Assembly (NCBI RefSeq): GCF_000312045.1
Contig: NZ_HE978635.1
Location: forward strand, 436,674 to 500,673
Source of the DNA: Noviherbaspirillum massiliense JC206
GTDB lineage: Bacteria; Pseudomonadota; Gammaproteobacteria; Burkholderiales; Burkholderiaceae_D
DNA: 64,000 nucleotides
Reading direction: 5' to 3'
Position 1 is the first letter of the stretch. Every line of letters starts with the position of its first letter. The position numbers were made by a program, and so were the translations under genes. The notes beneath the pieces were generated by a model. The model was not told the origin of the DNA and searched no databases. It worked only from the letters and a program-made list of their open reading frames with translations. Positions 22,738-31,722 of this stretch are shown here, piece after piece.

Positions 22738-25618
22738 CTCTCACCCTCTCTTCGGTCAGATCGAACCAGAAATCCACCGACACGGATTTGCCCACGCCGC
22801 TGCCGAGGCGGACCCGCAGTGAGTCGTCGGCTGTGCGGAAATGCGTCCGGGTGGAAGTGGCAGGCAAGGTGAAATTCAACGGAATACTGCCGGTGATGAT
22901 GTCGGCCAGTTCTCCCTGCCACATCACTTCCGCGCCATTGATGCGTTGCCGGTCGGTGCCCGGGACCGCCTTGCGCATCACCACGCGGTTCTGGTTGCCC
23001 TCGTCGCCATAGCTCACGGTGCGCGCATCGTCGAAGGACTTGTTCAGGGATTGGGCATAGGAATATCCCTCTTCCGATGCAAGGGTGCTGCGGTTGCCGA
23101 CTGATCCCACCGAATAGGAATAATTGACCGTGGGCGTCGGCTGAATTCCAAGTGACACGCCTACGCCGCCCGGACTGACGGAGAGCGAGGAGTTACCACC
23201 GCCGCTCAGGAGCAACGGAACAGTGCCGGTTGCCAGAAATCCCAGGTTGATTGCGTTGAATGGCCGGTTGTTGATTACGTCATCGATCATGTTAGTCACA
23301 TCGACGATCGGTGCCAGAGGGTTGACGCTGACGTTCATCGTCCCGCTGACAATCGGCACGGATGAGCGGCCCAACCAGGCGCGCGTATTCCAGCCGCCTA
23401 CCCCCAGACCGGCAGCCGGGGGCGCCGGTACCAGCACACCCGGTTGCCCGATGTTCTGGATTTCCCCCAGCAGGTTGAGATAGCTGCGGATGGCATTCCA
23501 TTCATTGGAATTGCCCTGAGTATCGGTCAGGCGAGGATACTGGTTGGCGCTGTGGGTGCGGATTTCCCGGTTGCCGAGGGTGCTGAATCCGAAAGCGCTG
23601 CCCTGTTCGCTCGGTGCATCCGGCGCCTGCTGGCCTGACCAGTGCGGCAGTGGGCCGTACCAGCGCTCCGGGCCGCTGATGAAGTCCTGATGGCCAGCGG
23701 TCGTTCCGGTTTCCGTGCGCCGCCAGGAATCGGAATAGGCTTCCATACGGCGGATGTCGTAATTCCTGCGGCCTGCGCCCAATGCCTTATCGGCGCTGAT
23801 GGCGTCGTTGTAGCTGCTTTGTTCGAATTCGACCGCCCGGCGCCTGACGTTGCTGTAGATTTTCGCGACGCCTACCTGCAACAGGTCAACGAGGCTGTTG
23901 GCGCGGAACAGCACGCTCTTGCGTTCGCCGGCAATGAAGCGCTCGATGCTGAAATTGAAACCATTGTCTCCCAGCAGACTGTAATCCTCGGCGAGGTTCG
24001 ACCCGACAAGCCGGAAATTGAGGCTCTTGACTTGCTGGGTAACGGCCGCCCGCGGATGAACCGAGACGTGGGCCGACTGGATGCATTTGCACGCCTTGAC
24101 GGCAAACTGGCCAGCCTTGTCGTCGCGGTTGGAAAGCTCGATGGCAAAGTAGCGCGAATTCGACGGCCTGAGGAATTTGACGCCATCCAGAGTGAGGCTG
24201 AGGAGCAGTTCCGACAGGTCGTCGATCTGGACGTCCGCCAGCAGCGTCGCATGCTTGCCGTCGAGCGGAACGCTGACCGGAGACACGCCTTCCAGCGGAT
24301 CGAGTTCGAAAATCCGGATGCCTATCTTTTCGCAGAAATCGACGTCGAGCGGTACGCTCAGGAACAGGCGCAATGCCTTCTCCAGCTCTTCGCGCGGAGC
24401 GTTTTCGTCGAAGGAAAAACCGGGGAAGAAGGTGGCCAGGTTTTCGAGGACGCGCACAATGTCTTCGGCGGAAATGGATTCCGGCACGAACGGCAGGAAG
24501 ATCTTGATGCCGGCCACGCTGCGCTCGTATTCCTCCGCCTGCTCGGTACACAGCAGTACTGATTCGCCGGATGCGATCATGGAAGAAACGAAACATTCCG
24601 TAAGCCTAGTCTGTGGATGTTCCCGGTCGAGGAATTCTCTTTTGGGAAGATAGTCCCTCTGCTGCCCGAACATGCTGGCGGCGGTGAAGTCAAAGTATTC
24701 ACCGTTGCTGCCGCTGCTGTCGGTCAGGATGTACTTGTCTTCGATGTCGGTGGAAAAGGCATTCTCGACGCTCGGATGGCGCGACGGCTTCAGGCGTCCC
24801 GTCCTGCCGGCTCCTAGCAGACCCGCACATACCGGCGGCCGGTAACGGGTTTTCTCTCTGTACTGGAACACATAGAAATAAGGAATGATGAAGCCGTATC
24901 TTTCCTCGATGGCAATGTTGTCGCCGGAGGACTTCATGCGCCTCAGTATCCGCGGGTAATCGGAAAGATGCACCGTCACCACATTGGTCAGGGTAGGGTC
25001 GATGCATAGATAGTGGAAGCTGGAGTGCGAAATGATGTCCTGCTTCGTGGCCGAGATTTCCGCGTCGAGAAATTCAAAGGCCGCGCTTGAATCCTTTTCA
25101 TCGCCCGTCAGCCCAAGGCAGGTCAGGCGCACTTCACGCGGTAGGCCGAAGTTGGCGGAATTCTCGCCTTCGTCCTGCATGCGCGAGCGGGAAAACGGCA
25201 GATAGGGATAGCCGCCGAAACAGATGCCGCCAACCAGGAATTTGTCAGGCAAGAGGATGGAAAACTTTGCTGACAGCTTTCTGGAGACATCAGTCGTTGC
25301 CGTCGTCTTGCTGAGCGCGAACAGGGACAGGACTTGCGCATCCGGGCCAAATGGCAGCGGCGCCGGCGGTACTGGCAAGGTATCCATGCCTGCGCCCGGT
25401 ACGAGGCTGGTGCCACCGATGTCATAAACCGGCAGGTAGTTCCGGTAATGCGGATCCGTTATCGTTGCCGTGATGCCTGGCTTCGCCACGACCTCGTATT
25501 CGATTTGAAGCTGCTTCGACTCCTGCGATTCGAAAGTCTGGCTGATCTTGGGCGTCTTTCCAAGTGGAATAGCGTCGCCAAGTATGGTACGCAAGGGAAA
25601 AAGCGAAGTCTGAAGCAT
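22727..25618 (-). CDS. Unrecognised 963-residue protein, first gene of the deaminase-toxin operon
   Basis: No known domain was recognised. The N-terminal two thirds look like a folded beta-rich protein. About 650-900 is Gly/Ser/Asn/Pro-rich with low-complexity blocks (VPAPPAAGLGVGGW, LLLSGGGNSSLSVSPGG). The C-terminal 100 residues look beta-rich again (MWQGELADIITGSIPLNF). There is no signal peptide or membrane helix. GGAAGGTGA precedes ATG 25618. Position suggests a carrier or structural partner of the downstream deaminase protein. Base composition is slightly more AT-rich than the neighbouring HlyD operon, which may indicate transfer. Confidence 0.75.
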   Translation of the reverse strand: MLQTSLFPLRTILGDAIPLGKTPKISQTFESQESKQLQIEYEVVAKPGITATITDPHYRNYLPVYDIGGTSLVPGAGMDTLPVPPAPLPFGPDAQVLSLFALSKTTATTDVSRKLSAKFSILLPDKFLVGGICFGGYPYLPFSRSRMQDEGENSANFGLPREVRLTCLGLTGDEKDSSAAFEFLDAEISATKQDIISHSSFHYLCIDPTLTNVVTVHLSDYPRILRRMKSSGDNIAIEERYGFIIPYFYVFQYREKTRYRPPVCAGLLGAGRTGRLKPSRHPSVENAFSTDIEDKYILTDSSGSNGEYFDFTAASMFGQQRDYLPKREFLDREHPQTRLTECFVSSMIASGESVLLCTEQAEEYERSVAGIKIFLPFVPESISAEDIVRVLENLATFFPGFSFDENAPREELEKALRLFLSVPLDVDFCEKIGIRIFELDPLEGVSPVSVPLDGKHATLLADVQIDDLSELLLSLTLDGVKFLRPSNSRYFAIELSNRDDKAGQFAVKACKCIQSAHVSVHPRAAVTQQVKSLNFRLVGSNLAEDYSLLGDNGFNFSIERFIAGERKSVLFRANSLVDLLQVGVAKIYSNVRRRAVEFEQSSYNDAISADKALGAGRRNYDIRRMEAYSDSWRRTETGTTAGHQDFISGPERWYGPLPHWSGQQAPDAPSEQGSAFGFSTLGNREIRTHSANQYPRLTDTQGNSNEWNAIRSYLNLLGEIQNIGQPGVLVPAPPAAGLGVGGWNTRAWLGRSSVPIVSGTMNVSVNPLAPIVDVTNMIDDVINNRPFNAINLGFLATGTVPLLLSGGGNSSLSVSPGGVGVSLGIQPTPTVNYSYSVGSVGNRSTLASEEGYSYAQSLNKSFDDARTVSYGDEGNQNRVVMRKAVPGTDRQRINGAEVMWQGELADIITGSIPLNFTLPATSTRTHFRTADDSLRVRLGSGVGKSVSVDFWFDLTEERVRDDY

Positions 25619-25843
25619 GGTTCACCTTCCGGCCTAGTCGTTCAATTTGGCGCAATGGTCTGCTCCCTGAATCGGCCGGAAAGATGGCGAACTCTTATGG
25701 CTCTAATAGTGTTTGCTCAAGCGCGGCATTCCTTGAATATTGGTCGATCTCGCTGTGTAACCATTGATGCAGCTCAAGGCAGCTATGCCTGGAATCGCGG
25801 CGATGAGCAGGTACGGTGCAACGTTGCGTACTTGTGACCTGCT

Positions 25844-26191
25844 TTATCTGTGCCTGTGCCCGCCGTCACCAATGTAGCGCGGGTCGGGCGTGAGGTAGAC
25901 GCGCACCCGGTGGTTCAGCATGCCGGGCGGCGCCACTTCGTTGAGATCGAAGGCGTGGATGGTGCGCGCGACAAAGAAATTCCAGGCGAAGGACTGGTCG
26001 CCGACGTTAAACCTGACGATCTGCCCGCCTTCGATGTTCACGTACTTCGTCTCGGGCGTGATGACGATCGTGCGCTGGGCTGCGTCAAGCGGCGCCGGCT
26101 GGCCCAGGAGGTCGGTGTACTTTGTCGCGCAAGCGGCCATGGCCCCGACAGACAGCACGAGCGGGGCAAGGATGGAAACTCTCCGCTTCAT
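25844..26191 (-). CDS. CzcE-like heavy-metal-related lipoprotein
   Basis: The protein of about 115 residues has a lipoprotein signal (VGAMAAC) followed by a short domain. Its motifs RTIVITPETKYVNIEGGQIVRF, FAWNF, LNEVAPPGMLNHRVRVYL and PDPRYIG match the CzcE family, periplasmic copper-binding proteins known from heavy-metal resistance loci. The ATG at 26191 directly precedes the signal; ATG 26215 is also in frame. It is not adjacent to Czc efflux genes, though SodC lies nearby on the other strand. Family call from motif recall; metal binding is not verified. Confidence 0.75.
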   Translation of the reverse strand: MKRRVSILAPLVLSVGAMAACATKYTDLLGQPAPLDAAQRTIVITPETKYVNIEGGQIVRFNVGDQSFAWNFFVARTIHAFDLNEVAPPGMLNHRVRVYLTPDPRYIGDGGHRHR

Positions 26192-26446
26192 TGTCGGCAG
26201 GCGCCTGGTAAGCATGGGAGGCTCGCGTGTGCTCGTGTAGATGCAGTAATGACCGGAGAACGGCCTCTGCGGTTCCGCATGCATGACATCCTGCGCTGCT
26301 GCCGGCACGCAATATGGGAGTCGTCCTTGTGCGCGAGCTTCGCTTGATCAGCAAAGGGACTGATGGTCCCTGATAATTCTCAACTCCACGTCGTGCCCTC
26401 ATGCTGTAATGGGACATCACTTTGCGCACAGAAGAGGTGGACCGCC

Positions 26447-26545
26447 ATGGTCGTAATCATCGTGCTGGGAACCGTATTAATCAGCGGCCTCGTTACAGGT
26501 GGCTTGATCGCCGTATTGACCCGGCTTACCGACGCCAACCGGTAA
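26447..26545 (+). CDS. Possible 32-residue single-span membrane peptide
   Basis: The reading frame begins at ATG 26447 after AGAGGTGG and encodes one strongly hydrophobic helix (VVIIVLGTVLISGLVTGGLIAVL) with a short charged tail ending TDANR. The composition is that of a genuine small membrane protein rather than a shadow frame. It stops 64 bases before sodC on the same strand. Function unknown. Confidence 0.4.
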   Translation: MVVIIVLGTVLISGLVTGGLIAVLTRLTDANR

Positions 26546-26609
26546 ACAGCGAGGCAAGCCGGGCATCGGGAGACGGCATCTCGAATCAATGACAAGAAAG
26601 GATGAAACC

Positions 26610-27134
26610 ATGAAACTGCTGATCGCACTGGCGTTGGGGACGGCTGTCCTTTCCGCTTGCGCCAACATGTCGAAGTCCAACCCGGTTGCCGTGGCGCAGC
26701 TCAAGCCGACCCAAGGCAGCGAGGTCAGCGGCACCACGAGCTTTACGCAGCAAGGCGACAAGCTGATCGTGAAAACCGAGGTCCGGGGTTTGAAGCCCGG
26801 TGCGCATGGATTCCATGTGCATGAGAGAGGCGATTGCAGCGCACCGGATGCCAGCAGCGCCGGCGGGCACTTCAATCCGACGAAGGAAGCGCATGGCAGT
26901 CCGACTTCCGTGCCGCATCATGGCGGCGACCTCGGCAACCTGGAGGCCGATGCCAGCGGCAAGGCGGTCGCGGAAGTCGCCATTCCCGTGGGCAGCGTGA
27001 ACATGAAAAAAGGCGATCCGAACAGTGTGATTGGACGTGCGCTCGTCGTGCACGCCGATCCGGACGATTATGTCAGCCAGCCGGCCGGCAATTCCGGCAA
27101 GCGCGTCGCCTGCGGGGTCATTGCCTTGCAGTAA
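26610..27134 (+). CDS. sodC: Cu/Zn superoxide dismutase, lipoprotein form
   Basis: The 174-residue protein converts superoxide to hydrogen peroxide in the periplasm. A lipoprotein signal (LSAC lipobox) precedes the SOD fold with copper ligands in GFHVHERGDC, zinc-loop ligands in GGHFNPTKEAHG and HHGGDLGN, and the final GKRVACGVI with the disulphide Cys. ATG 26610 follows AAAGGATG; the upstream ATG at 26589 lacks a good ribosome-binding site. Length and residues are normal for SodC. Confidence 0.93.
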   Translation: MKLLIALALGTAVLSACANMSKSNPVAVAQLKPTQGSEVSGTTSFTQQGDKLIVKTEVRGLKPGAHGFHVHERGDCSAPDASSAGGHFNPTKEAHGSPTSVPHHGGDLGNLEADASGKAVAEVAIPVGSVNMKKGDPNSVIGRALVVHADPDDYVSQPAGNSGKRVACGVIALQ

Positions 27135-27385
27135 TTTGGAGCAAGGCATGCCCGGCCCATGCGAGGGTGGCATGGGTGAATCCCTTCCTTGCAGGGCGGG
27201 CACTTTTGCCGCGTAGCCGATTGCGTACCGTGTTCCCTATAGCCGGACAGTGGGCGCGCCTTCTCTTCCATGAAAGAAAGCTTGAGTTAAGAGCTGGCGT
27301 CGACCAAGATGAATGAATAGGAAATTCATCCTGATATGTCCGATGAGGAACGCTCCGGACCCTGCCGGTTGGTGCAGAAGTGAAC
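27135..27385. other. Intergenic region between sodC and the ATP-grasp gene
   Basis: About 250 bases with no recognisable gene, hairpin terminator or promoter that I can support. Confidence 0.4.
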
Positions 27386-28336
27386 ATGGCGCCGAAAATC
27401 TATGTCATCCATGAGAATGAACTCTGGATGGAGCCGCTGCGCGCGGCATTCGCGGAACTGGGCCTGCCTTATGAGGAATGGTACCTCGACCAGGGAGTGC
27501 TCGATTTTTCTTCGACTCCGCCGCCGGGCCTGTTTTATAACCGGATGAGCGCTTCCTCCCATACGCGCGGCCACCGCTATGGGCCGGAATACGCAGCGGC
27601 GGTTCTTGCCTGGCTGGAATGCCACGGACGGCGGGTCGTCAACAACGGACGTGCGCTCCAGCTGGAAGTCAGCAAGATCGCGCAGTATGCGGCCCTCACA
27701 CAGCATGGCATCCGCGTGCCGCGCACCGTAGCGGCAGTCGGACGGCACCAGGTGATCGATGCGGCGCGCTCCTTCGATGGCTCATTCATCACCAAGCACA
27801 ATCGGGCAGGCAAGGGGTTGGGCGTGCGTCTCTTTCGCAGCCACGATGCGCTCAGGCGGTATGTCGGGAGCGATGTCTTCGAAGAGCCGATCGATGGCAT
27901 CACCCTGGTGCAGGAATACATCGGTGCACCTGAGCCTTTCATTACGCGTGTCGAGTTTGTCGGTGGCCGATTCCTGTATGCGGTACGTGTCGATACTTCA
28001 CTCGGCTTCGAGTTGTGCCCGGCGGACGTGTGCCAGGTCGACGACGCGTTTTGTCCGGCAGGCGAGGCGCCGCCCGCAGCTTCCGCGCCGCGCTTTCGCA
28101 TCCTGAAGGATTTTCGGGAACCGATTGTCGAAAAGTACGCCCGCTTCATCGCGGACAATGGCATCGGCATCGCCGGCATCGAATTCATCATCGATGCTGC
28201 GGGCACCATCTATACCTACGACGTCAATACCAATACCAATTACAACAGCGAAGCAGAAGCCGAAGCGGGCATGTACGGCATGCGCGCTATCGCTGCATAT
28301 CTGGGTGAAGAACTGGAGATGTCGGTCAGACCGTGA
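27386..28336 (+). CDS. ATP-grasp ligase of the RimK/glutathione synthase type
   Basis: The protein of about 316 residues has an N-terminal Rossmann-like domain (PKIYVIHENELWMEPLRAAF) and an ATP-grasp fold: FITKHNRAGKGLGVRLF for the phosphate-binding loop, LVQEYI for the adenine hinge, and GIEFIID plus YTYDVNTNTNYN for the Mg ligands. Such enzymes join a carboxylate to an amine through an acyl phosphate. The substrate is unknown, and no peptide substrate or partner gene is next to it. ATG 27386 is preferred over the in-frame GTG at 27380; neither has a strong ribosome-binding site. Confidence 0.82.
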   Translation: MAPKIYVIHENELWMEPLRAAFAELGLPYEEWYLDQGVLDFSSTPPPGLFYNRMSASSHTRGHRYGPEYAAAVLAWLECHGRRVVNNGRALQLEVSKIAQYAALTQHGIRVPRTVAAVGRHQVIDAARSFDGSFITKHNRAGKGLGVRLFRSHDALRRYVGSDVFEEPIDGITLVQEYIGAPEPFITRVEFVGGRFLYAVRVDTSLGFELCPADVCQVDDAFCPAGEAPPAASAPRFRILKDFREPIVEKYARFIADNGIGIAGIEFIIDAAGTIYTYDVNTNTNYNSEAEAEAGMYGMRAIAAYLGEELEMSVRP

Positions 28337-28383
28337 CGCCGGCGGCCGTGTAGTCACGCGCATCGTCGCGGGCTTGAGGCGAA

Positions 28384-28412
28384 ATTAAGAGCCAGCCCGA
28401 AGAGGCTGGCTC
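28384..28412 (-). terminator. Rho-independent terminator of the DUF6502-DUF5666 operon
   Basis: A nine-base-pair stem (28389-28397 with 28404-28412, arm gagccagcc) is followed on the minus strand by TTAATTT. It lies 32 bases after the stop of the DUF5666 gene. Confidence 0.75.
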
Positions 28413-28443
28413 CTGCAGTTCCGGCATCTGCAGACTTGCGTGC

Positions 28444-29652
28444 CTAGCGGTTGTTCAGGCTGATCTCGGAGGCGAGCAAGACATTCCCCTGCATATTGCC
28501 TTTGACGTAGACTGCCGCTCCGGGGATGAGATCGCCGGAGCTGATAGGTGCAATAAACGATGTAAAGCCATCCCACTTTACCGTGACGTTGCCGTTGCGC
28601 ATGGTGAATGTCCGGTTTCCTGAATCAACATTGAAAATCTTGCCATGCACCTCGTTGAGATTGGCTTGCGGCTGGGTCTTGTCCAGAACCAGGATGCGTG
28701 AAGCCAGCAGGACGCCATTGCTGAAGCTGCCTTCGACTTCGACGCGCGCGCCCTGAGTCAGGGTGCCGATGAGCTGGCCATCGGCGGCGAGGCTGACTTT
28801 CAGTTTGTTGATTTCGAAATCAGCAGCCGATGCAAACTTCGTCACCACGCCTTCCAGCTCGGCATACTGGCTTTCCTGAAGGGCCGGGACCAGGCCAATT
28901 TGCCGCACTTCGCTGGCGAGGATCATTCCTCCTGCCGATATCGAACCTTTGATCCTTACTGTGAGGCCTTCCAGGACGCCATATGGCAAGCCAACGAGTT
29001 GGGCGCTGGAATACTTCACCGTGGTGTCGCCGATCTTGAAGGTGAGGGCGTTGCTGTTTGCTTCGGCGGCAGTGCCGGTCAGGCGTACCTCCGTGGTGGC
29101 GACAGGCTTTCGTTCGATGCGGGTCGCTTCCAAGGTACCCGCTGCATCAGGGAGTCCGTAGACTTCCACGATGTCGCCTGACTGCAGCCCGCTCACATCG
29201 GAGAGGCTGCGATTGTCGCTGTCGTCATATACGGTGTTCGGCGTGACGTTTACCGATACGCCGAGGACCTTGATTTGCTGGCCAACGAATTCGACCGGCC
29301 CTTGCACGTAACTGCGTCCGGCGATGCGTGAAGCGGTCCCGGAAGTCGCACCCGCAGCCACAGTGCCTTCGATATCGACCGTCATGCCGAGTCGCAGATC
29401 GCCATCCGTTGCTGGCGCATCGTCCAGCATGATGGTCGCAGAATCGTCGTCCATACGGATGCCGTTCACGATGACGCTCCCGAAGCCGGTCACCGTGCCG
29501 CTGACCGCGGCGCCCGTGCCGCCGCTGCCGACGCCGGCAACATCGACTCCGCCGCCGCCACAGGCGATCAGGATGGCTGCAAGGCCGGCTGTGGCCGCGA
29601 GCCAGAGCCGGCGGGGCGTGAACAGCGTGAGATGGGAACGAATATTTTTCAC
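28444..29652 (-). CDS. DUF5666 lipoprotein
   Basis: The 402-residue protein has a lipoprotein signal (LAAILIAC) and tandem DUF5666 units, small beta-barrel OB-like repeats. Each contains patterns such as GTVTGFGSVIVNGIRM, LGMTVDIEGTV and SGDIVEVYGL. It starts with GTG at 29652, overlapping the TGA stop of the upstream DUF6502 gene (GTGA), so the two are translationally coupled. Function unknown; predicted outer-membrane or periplasmic. Confidence 0.88.
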   Translation of the reverse strand: MKNIRSHLTLFTPRRLWLAATAGLAAILIACGGGGVDVAGVGSGGTGAAVSGTVTGFGSVIVNGIRMDDDSATIMLDDAPATDGDLRLGMTVDIEGTVAAGATSGTASRIAGRSYVQGPVEFVGQQIKVLGVSVNVTPNTVYDDSDNRSLSDVSGLQSGDIVEVYGLPDAAGTLEATRIERKPVATTEVRLTGTAAEANSNALTFKIGDTTVKYSSAQLVGLPYGVLEGLTVRIKGSISAGGMILASEVRQIGLVPALQESQYAELEGVVTKFASAADFEINKLKVSLAADGQLIGTLTQGARVEVEGSFSNGVLLASRILVLDKTQPQANLNEVHGKIFNVDSGNRTFTMRNGNVTVKWDGFTSFIAPISSGDLIPGAAVYVKGNMQGNVLLASEISLNNR

Positions 29653-30578
29653 TTTGCTTTCCTGTCTAGATCGTTTTGCAGGTCCTGAGCGGGCTCGCGC
29701 TCGTCTTCTGCATAGAAATACATGCCCAGCCTGATACGGGCATATCGCGGCGGGTTGGCGCCGGCTGCAGGTTGGGCATCCTGTGTGTCTGGTTCATGGC
29801 GCGCGACTTCCGGCACGAAGCTTTTCAGGATGTGGGTCCATTCCTGGCGGGCCAGTCCTGCCAGTTCGGCAACCGCGTTCGCATGCACGGCATCGCTGTA
29901 AATGCTTTGTTCCAGGAATGCCGGCTTGATCCCAAGCGTGTTGCGCACTGCAGTGGCCGCATGGTCGTGCAGGTTGGCGCCCAGGTAGGCCAGCATTTGA
30001 GCGAAATCGGAGTTCGGCACGAAGGCATTGAGCCTGGGATGAACGCTCTCACCGTCGACGTCCACCAATCCCAGCCGGCTCAATTCGTTAAGCACGGTAC
30101 GCGGGTGCACATCGGTGGAGATGCATTTGACGAGCGATGCGAAATCGTGCGGGGCGTCGCCGCGCCGCAGCAGTGTTCTCGGCTTGCCGTCCTTCTCGCA
30201 AAAGGCCGGATCGCTCAGCCAGCGGGTGAATACGGCAGAAGGCAGGCTGACGGACATCTTGCGCGGCCCGTCTGGTGTGGCGCGTGCCCGCGCACCGCTC
30301 AGGCGCTTGGCATCCTTGCGGTGAATGCCGGTTTTCACGGCCAGCCGGCTGTCGGTCATGCGCCGTCCATTGTCACGCACTTCCTCCCGCGCCACTTCAA
30401 TGAACACGCCCTTCAGCATTTCGGTCAGTTGCGGATATGTCACTCCGTGACTGAGCAACAGTCGCACCAAAGGACGAAACGCAAGGGCGGCCTGCTGCAG
30501 CACCGCGACGCCTCCGGGCGTGCTGTGGACCGCATCGATGCCAGACTCATCGTCGCCTTGGCGAGCCTTGTTGTCCAT
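29649..30578 (-). CDS. DUF6502 family protein (putative cytoplasmic regulator)
   Basis: The protein of about 309 residues has an N-terminal helical region recalling a winged-helix fold (LLSHGVTYPQLTEMLKGVFIEVA, SRLAVKTGIHRKDAKRL) and a C-terminal part typical of DUF6502 (LGANLHDHAATAVRNTL). It is always reported as a conserved hypothetical and often adjoins DUF5666, as here. ATG 30578 is chosen; the frame is open upstream to 30683 across an inverted repeat. No DNA-binding has been established; the helix-turn-helix reading is mine. Confidence 0.8.
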   Translation of the reverse strand: MDNKARQGDDESGIDAVHSTPGGVAVLQQAALAFRPLVRLLLSHGVTYPQLTEMLKGVFIEVAREEVRDNGRRMTDSRLAVKTGIHRKDAKRLSGARARATPDGPRKMSVSLPSAVFTRWLSDPAFCEKDGKPRTLLRRGDAPHDFASLVKCISTDVHPRTVLNELSRLGLVDVDGESVHPRLNAFVPNSDFAQMLAYLGANLHDHAATAVRNTLGIKPAFLEQSIYSDAVHANAVAELAGLARQEWTHILKSFVPEVARHEPDTQDAQPAAGANPPRYARIRLGMYFYAEDEREPAQDLQNDLDRKAK

Positions 30579-30660
30579 ATTGAAAGTTTCTTTCGCGGAA
30601 AGAACCCTCGCATTCTGCCATCTGGCAACTCTTGCCACCAGCGATGTTGCGCCTGAGCAG

Positions 30661-30689
30661 CAATAAATGGGAAAAAATCCCATTTATTG
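30661..30689. promoter_or_regulatory. Perfect 12-bp inverted repeat between DUF6502 and pilE
   Basis: Arms caataaatggga (30661-30672) and tcccatttattg (30678-30689) surround five A. It is AT-rich, lies 83 bases upstream of the DUF6502 start and 105 bases upstream of the pilE start, and could be an operator for either divergent gene. A terminator is less likely because no gene ends here. Confidence 0.45.
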
Positions 30690-30794
30690 CCGTAACTCAA
30701 TTATAGTTTTGGAACCGTATAAAGGCGGGGAAATCCGCCCGGAGTTGTCAAGGTGGCATCAATTCTTCAGGTTCTTCATACAAGGAAGCAGCGA

Positions 30795-31205
30795 ATGGAC
30801 AGCAACATTGCTCGCAGGCGGACAGATAGCCGTGGCTTTACCTTGATCGAGTTGATGATTGTCGTCGCCATCATCGGGATCTTGGCTGCGGTGGCTTATC
30901 CGTCGTATCAGCAGCATCTCGTCAAGTCGAACCGGGCGGCGGCGCAATCCTTTTTGATGGACATTGCGCAGCGTGAGCAACAGTATTTGCTCGATAGTCG
31001 CAATTACGCATACTCCGTCAGTGATCTCAATTTATCCACCCCTGAAAAGGTGGGCAGTTTATATACGGTTACGATTGATCCGGTTCCCGGCTCGGCGGTA
31101 AGTTTCATCGCGAAGGCAACCCCGATAGCAGGTAAAGCTCAGGCGAATGACGTTGTCCTGAGCATCGATAACGCCGGGGCGAAGACCCCCGCTGGCAAGT
31201 GGTAG
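30795..31205 (+). CDS. pilE: Type IV pilin-like protein PilE
   Basis: The 136-residue prepilin has a class III signal: a short basic leader, cleavage at Gly-Phe in [24 protein letters not shown] with Glu5 of the mature protein, then the hydrophobic helix. The C-terminal part ([26 protein letters not shown]) is typical of PilE-family minor pilins in betaproteobacteria. AAGGAAG precedes ATG 30795. It heads the six-gene minor-pilin operon and is processed by PilD, which is not in this window. Confidence 0.92.
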   Translation: MDSNIARRRTDSRGFTLIELMIVVAIIGILAAVAYPSYQQHLVKSNRAAAQSFLMDIAQREQQYLLDSRNYAYSVSDLNLSTPEKVGSLYTVTIDPVPGSAVSFIAKATPIAGKAQANDVVLSIDNAGAKTPAGKW

Positions 31206-31212
31206 GCGAACC

Positions 31213-31722
31213 ATGAAATCCGCTGCTTGCGTCCCGATTCGCTTAAGTCTGTCGAGCATGGAACGCCTGCTTCGGCAGCAGGCGTTTACGCTCGTGGAAC
31301 TGGTGACCGTGGTTGCCATCGTTGCAATCCTGGCAGCCATGGCGGCTCCGTCCTTTTCCACCATGATCGCCAACCAGCGCGCTCGGGCAGCCGCGACGGA
31401 TCTGCATACTGCCCTGATCAAGGCGCGCAGCGAGGCGATCAAGCGGAATACGAGCGTAAGCCTCGTCCCGAATGTTGCGAACGACTGGCAGTCGGGCTGG
31501 AAAATCCCCAATCCTTCGAACCCCGCACTCGATATCGAAGACAAGGCCGCCGTTTCCGGTGTCACGATCACCGGGCCGGTCAGCGTCATCTTTCAAAGTT
31601 CAGGCCGGATCAAGGGCAGCACCACGCCAAGTTTCGAGGTCTCGGCTCCCCGTGCTACCAAGCGCTGGTGCGGTTCCGTCGACTTGAGCGGCCGTCCCTA
31701 CCTGAAGGCGTCATCATGCTGA
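31213..31722 (+). CDS. fimT: Minor pseudopilin FimT/GspH-like
   Basis: The 169-residue protein has the prepilin motif AFTLVELVTVVAIVAILAAMAAP and a GspH/FimT-type globular domain (ARAAATDLHTALIKARSEAIKRN). Residue -1 of the cleavage site is Ala instead of the usual Gly (QQAFTL), which PilD-type peptidases can accept. The start may be ATG 31213 or ATG 31258; the latter gives a leader of more usual length. Its last codons overlap the start of pilV. Confidence 0.88.
   Translation: MKSAACVPIRLSLSSMERLLRQQAFTLVELVTVVAIVAILAAMAAPSFSTMIANQRARAAATDLHTALIKARSEAIKRNTSVSLVPNVANDWQSGWKIPNPSNPALDIEDKAAVSGVTITGPVSVIFQSSGRIKGSTTPSFEVSAPRATKRWCGSVDLSGRPYLKASSC

Noticed and set aside
30626-30640. Possible sigma-54 promoter (TGGCAACTCTTGCCA) upstream of pilE
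   Set aside because: The GG and GC elements are separated by 8 bases instead of the required 10, and the site is about 155 bases from the pilE start. It reads as a small palindrome rather than a -24/-12 promoter.
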